64,000 nt of DNA from Ornithinimicrobium sufpigmenti (lineage in GTDB: Bacteria > Actinomycetota > Actinomycetes > Actinomycetales > Dermatophilaceae): positions 1,984,001 through 2,048,000 of the forward strand of contig NZ_CP036403.1 in the NCBI RefSeq assembly GCF_004322775.1, in the 5' to 3' direction. The notes beneath the pieces were generated by a model. It did no database searches, was not told the DNA's origin, and saw only the letters and a list, made by a program, of their open reading frames with translations. This document shows positions 43,203 to 50,119 of the stretch, one piece after another (position 1 is the stretch's first letter; the number at the start of each line of letters is the position of its first letter). The translations under genes were made by a program, and so were the position numbers.

Positions 43203-43440
43203 TGCTCGTGCTCCCATTGCTCGCGACAACATGTGGTGTCGAGCTGGGAGGGCACCGCTACGTACGGCTGGGCATACCCCTCTTGAGCCTCTCGCAGCCC
43301 TGGCGGTGACCGGGACGACGCACGCCAATTGTGAGCCTCACGCCAGGGGCGTGGGCAGCCGCAAAGAGAACGACCGTCCCGGTCACCTGGGACCGAGCCT
43401 GGCCGGGCCCGATCCTGCAGTCAATGAAACACGTAGCCGC
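43203..43440 (-). ncRNA. Predicted IS110 bridge RNA region (copy 3)
   Basis: The non-coding end upstream of the transposase, matching the corresponding 238 bases of copy 2 except for a few substitutions. The minus strand contains tgcggctgcc, whose gcggc block could pair with the gccgc of the target motif. Confidence 0.45.
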
Positions 43441-43493
43441 TGATCGCTCGGAGAACGTGTGCCTCTCAGTGCACCTTTCTTCCGCCGAACGCT

Positions 43494-43507
43494 CGTTACA
43501 TGTAACG
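43494..43507. promoter_or_regulatory. mazEF operator palindrome
   Basis: cgttacatgtaacg is a perfect 14-bp palindrome ending 8 bases before the antitoxin ATG, where a MazE dimer or MazEF complex would repress transcription. Confidence 0.6.
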
Positions 43508-43515
43508 TGGTAGGC

Positions 43516-43722
43516 ATGACGGTGAAGCATCGAGTCAGTGAGTACCGGCGCCGGATGCGCGCACGCGGCCTGCGGCCGGTGCAGATTTGGGTGCCCGATG
43601 TGCGAAGTGAGCGATTCGTGCAAGAGGCGCGCCGTCAGGCGGCGCTGGTCGCCAGATCGGACCAGCAGTCCGACGACCAGCAGTTCGTCGAGGCGGTTGC
43701 CGTCTCCTGGGATGAGGAGTGA
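43516..43722 (+). CDS. MazE-type antitoxin (DUF3018-like)
   Basis: 68 residues from MTVKHRVSEYRRRMRARGLRPVQIWVPD, the typical actinobacterial antitoxin-MazE beginning, followed by an acidic C-terminal tail that would wrap the toxin. Its stop overlaps the toxin GTG. Confidence 0.85.
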   Translation: MTVKHRVSEYRRRMRARGLRPVQIWVPDVRSERFVQEARRQAALVARSDQQSDDQQFVEAVAVSWDEE

Positions 43723-44045
43723 GGCGCGGGGAGCTGTGGACCGTCGCCGGGGGTGTGTACGCGTCCAAGCCCAGGCCCGCGCTGATCGTGCAAGACGACC
43801 TCTTCGCCGGCACCACATCGGTGACCGTGGCGCCGCTGACGACCACCTTGGTCGACGCCCCTCTGCTACGGGTGCCTGTCTCCGCCGACGACCGCACCGG
43901 CCTTCAACATGAAAGCCAGGTCATGATCGACAAGATCACCACAGTGCGCCGCGAGAACGTCGGTTCCCGCGTCGGTCGGCTCGCGCCTGAAAACCTTGTG
44001 GAGGTCGAGCGAGCCCTTATGGCGTTTCTCGGCCTAGCCAGATAG
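43719..44045 (+). CDS. MazF/PemK-type endoribonuclease toxin
   Basis: 108 residues from the GTG at 43719. RRGELWTVAGG at the N-terminus, KPRPALIVQDD, VTVAPLTTTLVDAPLLRVPV and ESQVMIDKITTVRRENVGSRVGRL match the SH3-like MazF fold including the catalytic Arg and Thr positions. It cleaves RNA unless bound by the antitoxin. A copy of the intergenic element follows directly. Confidence 0.9.
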   Translation: MRRGELWTVAGGVYASKPRPALIVQDDLFAGTTSVTVAPLTTTLVDAPLLRVPVSADDRTGLQHESQVMIDKITTVRRENVGSRVGRLAPENLVEVERALMAFLGLAR

Positions 44046-44065
44046 ACGCCGACAGCACCTCTCCA

Positions 44066-44100
44066 CGACATCCGCTCTTGCCGCTGCGGGCGTCCCTTGC
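44066..44100 (+). repeat. Intergenic element copy
   Basis: acatccgctcttgccgctgc, with tgccgc at 44079-44084, lies 21 bases after the MazF stop. It shares 19 consecutive bases with the copy at 37745. Confidence 0.75.
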
Positions 44101-44133
44101 GGCGTCGAGAGGACAAGGCTGCCCAGGTGTGGA

Positions 44134-44691
44134 CTATGCGTCGGGGAACACGATGACGCCCGGAGAGCCGGTGTGTTGGGTACCCCTGTGGAGCCGGGTG
44201 CTGTATGTCAGGTCGATCCCGTCGACCACGACTACGGTGCCCGCCTGCAGGGGCGTGACCTTGAGGACGACCTGGTCCCACCCGCGCCCCTCTCCGTGCA
44301 GACGCGGCCAGAAGCACGGTCGCTCGGTGGCGTCGCCGTAAACGATGCCGATCCGGGCGTTGTCACAGAGCAAAAGCTCAGCCTGAGCTTCGCCGAAGAC
44401 GCGCACGCGCGGTTCTGCGTCGATGACCTGGACACGACTGACGTCGTGCTCTTCCACCATGGCGATGTAGACCGGCACAAGCCGGTCGGGGCGCGCGCCG
44501 AACTCGTTTCCGACGCCGCCGTAGACGGTCGGATGCGACCACCACCACCCGGCCCCGACCACCACGGCTGCCAGGAGCAGCGCAACAACCGGCTTGTACC
44601 GTCGCCGGCGCGTCGAGATTGGAGGCGTGTCGACCTGGCCCCCCGGAGCACATACCCCGCTATAGTGTGCGCCATCGTCGGTGACGGTCAT
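44134..44691 (-). CDS. Single-pass membrane protein, unknown function
   Basis: 185 residues from MTVTDDGAHYSG (a start 18 codons earlier is possible). One membrane segment (about residues 33-51, VVALLLAAVVVGAGWWW) after a basic RRRRYK stretch, then an extracellular domain with two Cys (CDNARIGIVYGDATERPCFW) that may form a disulfide. Family not recognised. Confidence 0.6.
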   Translation of the reverse strand: MTVTDDGAHYSGVCAPGGQVDTPPISTRRRRYKPVVALLLAAVVVGAGWWWSHPTVYGGVGNEFGARPDRLVPVYIAMVEEHDVSRVQVIDAEPRVRVFGEAQAELLLCDNARIGIVYGDATERPCFWPRLHGEGRGWDQVVLKVTPLQAGTVVVVDGIDLTYSTRLHRGTQHTGSPGVIVFPDA

Positions 44692-44842
44692 GGCACAGTG
44701 TGCAGCCGGTGGCGTGCCAGCACAAGCACCAGGGTCGCTACGCATGGCCTTCCTATGCCGCCGTCGCGCTGCGAGGCAGACGGAAGGTCGGGCTAGACGG
44801 CCGGACTGCGATCGGCCCGGTTCAGGTTCTTAGGGTGGTTCC

Positions 44843-45277
44843 ATGAGGAGCACGTTCATCACGGTGCGCGACCTGGAGCTGAGGGTCACGGAGGGCACCC
44901 TCCCGTGGGATGAGTCGATTCGCTACGACACCGTCGACCTCATCCTGGACGGCACGAACGTGGTCGACTGGCTGCGCCCTTACGCACGACCCGGGATCGA
45001 CCCGCCCGAGTACCTCGGTCACCCCGTCGGGACCAACATGACCGAGCTTCTCCTTGGGCAACGCCACGAGGATGAGTCCGGGCGCACAGCGCTGCTTGGA
45101 TGTACGTGCACCGTCATCGGCTGTGGCCCACTCCTCGCCCGCATCGACATTGGCTCCGAGACTGTGACGTGGTCACACTTCGGACGGGGGCCTGGCGAGG
45201 AGTACGACGGGCTCGAGCTGCAGTTCGACCGAGACACCTACATGGACGCGCTCACCCATTACGAGGAGACCACCTGA
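44843..45277 (+). CDS. Hypothetical 144-residue cytosolic protein
   Basis: ATG with AGGGTGG upstream. It contains WDESIRYDTVDLILDGTNVVDWLRPYARP and a Cys-rich patch LLGCTCTVIGCGPLLARI. The fold is likely alpha/beta. It resembles stand-alone proteins often found in integron-like cassettes, but I recognise no named family. An element copy follows at 45300. Confidence 0.6.
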   Translation: MRSTFITVRDLELRVTEGTLPWDESIRYDTVDLILDGTNVVDWLRPYARPGIDPPEYLGHPVGTNMTELLLGQRHEDESGRTALLGCTCTVIGCGPLLARIDIGSETVTWSHFGRGPGEEYDGLELQFDRDTYMDALTHYEETT

Positions 45278-45299
45278 TCCGGGGGCGTAGCCGCACTGG

Positions 45300-45335
45300 A
45301 GGACGCGCGCATCTGCCGCTGGCCAGGTGCTGCGC
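45300..45335 (+). repeat. Intergenic element copy
   Basis: gacgcgcgcatctgccgctgg, with tgccgc at 45314-45319, lies 23 bases after the preceding stop; the last recognisable copy in the window. Confidence 0.5.
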
Positions 45336-45498
45336 TCAAGTGGTCAGGCGGGGCGGACAGCTCGCGCTCGACGGCTCGGCGGATCAGCGAATGTCAGGGG
45401 GCGTGCGGTGTGCGTGTCCTTGCCCGACAGTTGTGTCGCGGATTCCCCGAGCCAGACCATTCCTATAGGGTTCGGGAGCCCGGCCAAGAGGAGCTTCG

Positions 45499-45855
45499 GT
45501 GCAAAGCTGGTACGTGTGGATGTTCCTGATCATGCTGACCCTTGTCGCATTGGGCGGGCTGCTCATCCACACCTATGCAAGCCGTGGCACGGTGCACCGA
45601 GCGTATGGCCGCGACTCGGCCGTCAGCCGACGTTCCCTGACAGACCAAGATGTCGTGCAGGTCAACCGTGACGTGCGGCACAGGGCCAACCTCAGCATCT
45701 CGTCTGCGCTGCTGGGCGTCCTACTGCTGTGCTGGTTCGTGATTCCGGGCGTCGCAGTCCCGCCGTGGGCGGTGTCGATCGCGGCTCTGCTTCTCTTCGC
45801 CGCTTTCATCCCGCTGATGCGCAAAGAGGACATCATCAACTCGGTCGGAAAGTAG
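45499..45855 (+). CDS. Small membrane protein, unknown function
   Basis: 118 residues from a GTG with AGAGGAG upstream. Three hydrophobic segments (about residues 5-25, 68-85, 89-106) and a central charged loop (RAYGRDSAVSRRSLTDQDVVQVNRDVRHR). No family recognised. Confidence 0.65.
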   Translation: MQSWYVWMFLIMLTLVALGGLLIHTYASRGTVHRAYGRDSAVSRRSLTDQDVVQVNRDVRHRANLSISSALLGVLLLCWFVIPGVAVPPWAVSIAALLLFAAFIPLMRKEDIINSVGK

Positions 45856-45982
45856 CTCCAGTTCCCGGACTGAGACCGACCTCGACCCCACACCCCAGGC
45901 ATCCGGTCGGCAGACCCAGGCGAACCGACCTGCTGCGACACTGTCTTCGGTGTGGCGCGCCTCGCGCGTCGGACCAGGCACG

Positions 45983-46108
45983 CCGCACCCTCACCTCCGG
46001 CGGCTCGGCAAGGGTCCGCGCGACGACGGAGCCCGACGGGCGCGTCCCGGTCGACGGCCAGCGTGACGCCGGCGCACGCGACCAGCGCCTGCAGGATGAT
46101 GTCGCCCG
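45983..46108 (-). pseudogene. OsmC gene fragment with internal deletions
   Basis: The minus strand reads GDIILQALVACAGVTLA then VDRDAPVGL, then in another frame VVARTLAEPPEVRVRR. All three pieces occur in the same order in the intact OsmC gene at 47659-48162, where longer segments separate them. It is a shortened duplicate lying 3' of the Nramp-type gene. Confidence 0.75.
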
Positions 46109-46111
46109 CGG

Positions 46112-47333
46112 TCAGCCCACGAGGTCGGCGACCGCCCCCCACAGTTGGTTGACGCCCAGCACCAGGAAGATCAGCGTCGTGATGCCCAGCGCCACGTTGA
46201 GCCACCACTTGTTGGCCCACTCCGTCGGGATCCGGCGGCCGTTGAGCAGGCCGAGCAGAGTCACCGCCAGGAAGGGCATGAAGAGGGCCCCGAGCACCCC
46301 ATACGCCAGGATCAGCCCGATCGGGCGACCGAGGAAGAGGAGCAGCATGGGCGGGAACGTGAGCCACAGCAGGTAGAACTTGAAGTACTTGCCACCGACC
46401 CGGGTGTCGGGGTGACCCGACTCCACCCCTCGCATGTTGCCCCAGAAGTCGGCGAACATCAGCGAGACGCCGTTCCACACGCCGATGATGGAGGAGAAGG
46501 CCGCCGCCCAGAAGCCGACGAGGAAGAAGGTGCCGATGACGTCGCCGTAACGATCCTTGAGGACGTCGTACAGGTCGAGCAACCCCTCGTCGCCCGCGCC
46601 GACCGCGGCACCGGCGGCGCGGACAACCTCCGCCCCGACGATGAGCATCGAGATGACGAAGACGCCGGTGAGGACGTAGGCCGTGGTGTTGTCGATGCGC
46701 ATGACCCGCATCCACTTGGGGGTGTACCACCCCTTCTCGCGCAGCCAGTACCCGTAAGCCGCGAGTGTGATCGTGCCACCGACCCCGCCGGCGAGCGCGA
46801 GGGTGTAGACCAGGCCGCCGTCGGGGATCCGCGGCACGAGCCCGGTCAGCATCTCCGGCACGTTCGGCAGAGCTATCACCGCCAGCCCCACGACGGTCAC
46901 GAACATGATGCCGACCAGCGCGGCCGTGATCTTCTCGAAGACGGCGTACCGGTTGAACCAGACCATGACGAAGCCGAGCAGCCCCATGAGGATCGCCCAC
47001 AGCGTCAGCGGCACCTGGGGGAAGAGCGCCGCGAGCGGGAGTGCCGTCGACGACATCGCCGAGGCCCCGTAGACGAAGCCCCAGATGATGATGTACGGAC
47101 CGAAGTACCACGTCGTCCACCGCCCCAGGCTGCGCCATCCCTCGAAGATCGTGTATCCCGTGGCCAGCGTGTAGCGCCCTGCGCCCTCCACGAGGACGAT
47201 CTTGAGGATCACGCCGACGATGACGGCCCACAGCAGCGTGTAGCCGTAGCGCGACCCCGCCGCCAGGGTGGCGACCATGTCCGCCGCGCCCACACCTGGC
47301 CGGCCCTGCGTCCTGAGTCCTGGGTGCTCATGG
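46112..47333 (-). pseudogene. Nramp-family divalent metal transporter, N-terminus frameshifted
   Basis: From about 47294 downward the frame gives GVGAADMVATLAAGSRYGYTLLW and a complete set of roughly 11 membrane segments (GGVGGTITLAAYGYWLREKGW, GVWNGVSLMFADFW, LTFPPMLLLFLGRP), the actinobacterial Nramp-related type. The natural start MSTQDSGRRAG at 47333 is in another frame. Compared with relatives, the segment before GVGAAD (usually GPGIVVAATG-like, part of membrane helix 1 and the metal site) is missing, so a short deletion shifted the frame. A GTG at 47294 could still give a protein lacking part of helix 1. A sequencing deletion is the alternative. Confidence 0.72.
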
Positions 47334-47658
47334 GTCTCCTCAGTGTGCAGCGCGCCTGGCTCCGCCGCGTGGCACCCTATTCCGGACGCGGCGTGGGCGC
47401 TCGACGAATCGCGCAGCGAGCTGTCCGCAGCGCCCGCCAGGATGGGGGTATGCAGCACCGCACCGTCGCCGAGCACCTCGCCGGCCTGCACCGCGCGGTG
47501 GACGCGTGCGCACGGTCCGCTCAGGAGGCGGGTGGAAACGAGCGACGGTGCGCTGGGGCGGCTGAGACAGCCCGCTCCAGCGCTCGTCATACCCACGAAG
47601 GCCTCGACCGCCGTCGGCACGTCGCAACCGCGTGCCGTAGGTCAGCTGGGTCCGGTTC
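47334..47658. other. Spacer between the Nramp-type gene and osmC
   Basis: About 325 bases. On the plus strand QHRTVAEHLAGLHRAVDACA (from 47450) has mild coding character but no clear continuation; probably a remnant. Nothing else recognised. Confidence 0.35.
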
Positions 47659-48162
47659 TCACCCGCGTCGCACTCTGACCTCCGGTGGCTCGGCAAGGGT
47701 CCGCGCAACGACGCAGTACCGCTCGGTCAGCTCCAGCAGCCGTGCGACCTTCTCCTCGTCCGCATCGGTGTCGACGTCCACAACCAGCTCGATGTCCGTG
47801 AGTCCGACGGGTGCGTCCCGGTCGACGGCCAGGGTGCCGCGGGCGTCCCAGGTGCCGTTGGCGGTGACGCTGGCGGAGCGCACCTCGATCCCGAGCGCGG
47901 TGGCGACCGAGGCCAGCGTGACGCCGGCGCAGGCGACCAGCGCCTGCAGGATGATGTCGCCCGAGCAGGCCTCTGTGCCGTCGCCACCCGTGGCAGGGTG
48001 CAGCCCGGCCACGACGTCGCCGGCCCAGGTGCCCACCGTGGCGGTCAGCGCCTGCTGGTCCACGACCGCGGTCGCGGTGCTGGTCTGCACGGCCGAGGCG
48101 GGGTCCTCGCGGTAGGCGGCCTTGAGCGGCCGCTGCCGCTCCCGCAGGTCCGCGGCCGACAT
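47659..48162 (-). CDS. OsmC-family protein
   Basis: 167 residues; the ATG overlaps the sfnG stop (TGATG), so it is cotranscribed with the sulfur genes. OsmC fold: GDIILQALVACAGVTLASVATALGIEV with the family's Cys, then VDRDAPVGLTDIELVVDVDTDADEEKVARLLELTERYCVVARTL with the second Cys. OsmC proteins reduce organic peroxides or handle reactive sulfur species. Its position suggests protection against, or turnover of, products of sulfone oxidation. Confidence 0.87.
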   Translation of the reverse strand: MSAADLRERQRPLKAAYREDPASAVQTSTATAVVDQQALTATVGTWAGDVVAGLHPATGGDGTEACSGDIILQALVACAGVTLASVATALGIEVRSASVTANGTWDARGTLAVDRDAPVGLTDIELVVDVDTDADEEKVARLLELTERYCVVARTLAEPPEVRVRRG

Positions 48163-49304
48163 CACGCCACCGCCCCGACGCTCGCGCCGGTGCGGAGCGC
48201 ACCCGCTTGCGCGGCCTCATACCCCTGCTCCTCCAGCTCGCGGACGAGCGGGATGACCTGCTCCCCGAAGCGCTGCACGTCCTCGTGCACGTGCAGGAAG
48301 CCCAGCAGGAGCAGGTCGACGCCGACCGCCTTGTAGTCGAGGATGCGGCGCGCCACCTGCTCGGGCGTGCCCACGAGGCCGGTGCGGAAGCCGTCGTTGT
48401 ACTGCACCAGGTCGCGGAAGTCGGAGTCGGCCCACATCCCCTTCTGGTCCAGGGTCGAGCGCCCGGCCTGCTTGACCGCCTCGCCGAAGTCGCGCACCTT
48501 GTCGGCGTCGGCGCGGGCGATGATCTCCTCCACCACCTCGACGGCCTCCGCCTCGTTGTCCCGGACGACGGCGAAGCCGTTGAGGCCGAAGCGGACCGCT
48601 CCGGCGCGGCCGTGGCGCACGGCTCGCTGGCTCACGTCGAGGATCTGCTCGCGCGCGCCCTCGAGGGTGTTGCCGTTCATGAAGTAGAAGTCCGACAGTC
48701 TGCCGGCCATCTCGCGGGCGGAGCTCGAGTTGCCGCCCTGGAAGACCTCCGGCGGACGGCTGGGGGAGGGGCGGAAGACGACGTCGCGGGTGCGGTAGAA
48801 GTCGCCTCGGAAGGTGAACGGGTCCTCGTCCCACAGGCCGCGCAGCACCTCGATGAACTCCTCGGCGCGGCGGTAGCGCTCCTCGTGGTCGAGCCAGTCG
48901 AGGCCCAGGCGGGTGTACTCGTCCTTGAACCAGCCGGAGACGACGTTGAGCGCCAGCCGGTTGCCGTGCAGCTCCTGCGCGGTCGCGGACAGCTTGGCGA
49001 GCAGGTGCGGCGGCCACTGGCCCGGGTGGACCGCGGCGATGACGCGCAGCCGCTCGGTCGCGGACAGCAGCCCCAGGGAGAAGCTGACCGACTCGTGCTG
49101 GGCGTCGGCGCCGTAGCTGGCCAGGTAGCGCACCTGGGTCAGCGCGTAGTCGAAGCCGACCCGCTCCGCCGTGCGGGCGACGTCGACGTTGTAGGCGGGG
49201 GTGTGGTTGGTGCGCTGCTCGATCGTGGACACGACGAGTCCACCGGAGACGTTGGGCACCCAGTAGGCGAAGGACAGGGGAGCGGTGAGGGTGTGGTCAG
49301 TCAT
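48162..49304 (-). CDS. sfnG: FMNH2-dependent dimethylsulfone monooxygenase
   Basis: 380 residues. A luciferase-like flavin monooxygenase that splits dimethylsulfone to methanesulfinate, feeding sulfur assimilation. Typical SfnG segments: FAYWVPNVSGGLVVSTIEQRT at the N-terminus, FDYALTQVRYLASYGADAQHESVSFSLGLLSAT, NVVSGWFKDEYTRLGLDWLDHEERYRRAEEFIEVLRGLW, and VFQGGNSSSAREMAGRLSDFYFMNG. The next gene upstream encodes the flavin reductase that supplies FMNH2. It is controlled by the SAM riboswitch upstream. Confidence 0.9.
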   Translation of the reverse strand: MTDHTLTAPLSFAYWVPNVSGGLVVSTIEQRTNHTPAYNVDVARTAERVGFDYALTQVRYLASYGADAQHESVSFSLGLLSATERLRVIAAVHPGQWPPHLLAKLSATAQELHGNRLALNVVSGWFKDEYTRLGLDWLDHEERYRRAEEFIEVLRGLWDEDPFTFRGDFYRTRDVVFRPSPSRPPEVFQGGNSSSAREMAGRLSDFYFMNGNTLEGAREQILDVSQRAVRHGRAGAVRFGLNGFAVVRDNEAEAVEVVEEIIARADADKVRDFGEAVKQAGRSTLDQKGMWADSDFRDLVQYNDGFRTGLVGTPEQVARRILDYKAVGVDLLLLGFLHVHEDVQRFGEQVIPLVRELEEQGYEAAQAGALRTGASVGAVA

Positions 49305-49307
49305 CGG

Positions 49308-49814
49308 TCAGGCTCCGATCTGGGCGAGCGGTGCGAAGCGCCCGGCGTGGTGGATCAAGGGGTATGCGGTCTCGCCGTCGGTCGCGCGGTCGACGCGGGC
49401 GATGGCCAGGTGGGAATCGCCGGCGTCGACGAGGTCGACGACGGTGCTGACGAGGCGTAGGGCCGTGCCGTGGACCTCCGGGAGTCCGTCGGCCCAGCCC
49501 CAGGAGCTGTCGTCTGCGAAGCGACGGGCGCGGTCGGCGGCGAAGCGGGTGGCCAGGTGCTCCTGGTCGTCGCCCAGCAGGTGCAGGGCCGCGCGGCGGG
49601 TCCGGGCGAGGACGGGCAGGCTGGAGGAGGTCTTGGCGATGTTGAAACTGACGAGCGGCGGGGTGAGGCTCACCGAGACGACGGAGATGGCGGTGAAACC
49701 GACGGGGTCGAGGTGCGGCGCGCGGGCACCGGTGACCACCCAGGTGCTCGCGGCGGCGCGGCGGAAGGCGCTGCGCAGGTCGGTGGGCTGCGCCTGCAGG
49801 GTCGATGTGGACAT
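49308..49814 (-). CDS. Flavin reductase (FMN reductase partner of SfnG)
   Basis: 168 residues from MSTSTLQAQPTD with CAGGAGC upstream. Flavin reductase-like split-barrel: LRSAFRRAAASTWVVTG, PVGFTAISVVSVSLTPPLVSFNIAKTSSSLPVLART, LRLVSTVVDLVDAGDSHLAIARVDRA. It reduces FMN with NAD(P)H for the monooxygenase, whose gene starts 3 bases after its stop. Confidence 0.9.
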   Translation of the reverse strand: MSTSTLQAQPTDLRSAFRRAAASTWVVTGARAPHLDPVGFTAISVVSVSLTPPLVSFNIAKTSSSLPVLARTRRAALHLLGDDQEHLATRFAADRARRFADDSSWGWADGLPEVHGTALRLVSTVVDLVDAGDSHLAIARVDRATDGETAYPLIHHAGRFAPLAQIGA

Positions 49815-49914
49815 GGCTGTGCTCCTGAAGATTCTGCGGAAAATGCCGGGCACGGCCCAGGGAAGGGCGGCGGCGGGAAGTGGCGGGGCGGCGGCCAGCG
49901 CGCGGGTGTCGGGC

Positions 49915-49968
49915 TCAGCCCGAGACGGCGGTGGCCGCCGAGCGCATCAGCCTGTTCCTACAGAACAT
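49915..49968 (-). CDS. 17-codon leader peptide upstream of the sulfur operon
   Basis: MFCRNRLMRSAATAVSG, with a very good ribosome site (GGAGGAATCC) starting inside the last paired strand of the SAM riboswitch. Its short length, Cys near the start and position 100 bases before the flavin reductase suggest a regulatory leader ORF, similar to the short Cys-containing leaders found before sulfur genes in actinobacteria. Confidence 0.55.
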   Translation of the reverse strand: MFCRNRLMRSAATAVSG

Positions 49969-49979
49969 CAAGGATTCCT

Positions 49980-50068
49980 CCATCGGTCCTGGCGTGAGCA
50001 CCCTGCCCCCCGCAAGGGGGTGGTTGCTGCGGCGTCGGTGAGCCAGGTCTCTCGGCCGCTCTGGATGG
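49980..50068 (-). ncRNA. SAM riboswitch (SAM-I/IV clan)
   Basis: On the minus strand: ccatccagagcggccgagag, acctggctcaccgacgccgc, agcaacc, a C-rich/G-rich hairpin (accccc...ggggg), agggtgctcacgccagg and closing gatgg. Outer ccatc/gatgg pair as P1; the agagcggccgagagacctgg core and gcaacc are standard in actinobacterial S-box RNAs. High S-adenosylmethionine would shut off the sulfur-scavenging operon. Confidence 0.8.
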
Positions 50069-50119
50069 TGAGAGGACTGAAACACAGATTCTTCGGATAA
50101 GTCAAATGCGAGGTTGGGT

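Larger units (their letters stand above)
42003..43440 (-). mobile_element. IS110-family element, copy 3
   Basis: 1,438 bases, nearly identical to copy 2. Left flank catcctgtat, right flank tgatcgctcgg after the terminal ccgc: joined, the target reads catcctgtattgccgctgatc, which is a regular copy of the intergenic element split by the insertion. Confidence 0.92.

Noticed and set aside
20180..45900. tRNA gene or attachment-site duplication marking a classical integrative element.
   Set aside because: No tRNA-like cloverleaf or long direct repeat at the edges was found by eye; the tyrosine recombinase is not next to a tRNA.
46145..48115. A 656-codon plus-strand open frame across the Nramp-type gene and osmC.
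   Set aside because: It is the antisense of two well-supported minus-strand genes and has low-complexity Arg/Asp/Glu/His-rich translation with no domain.
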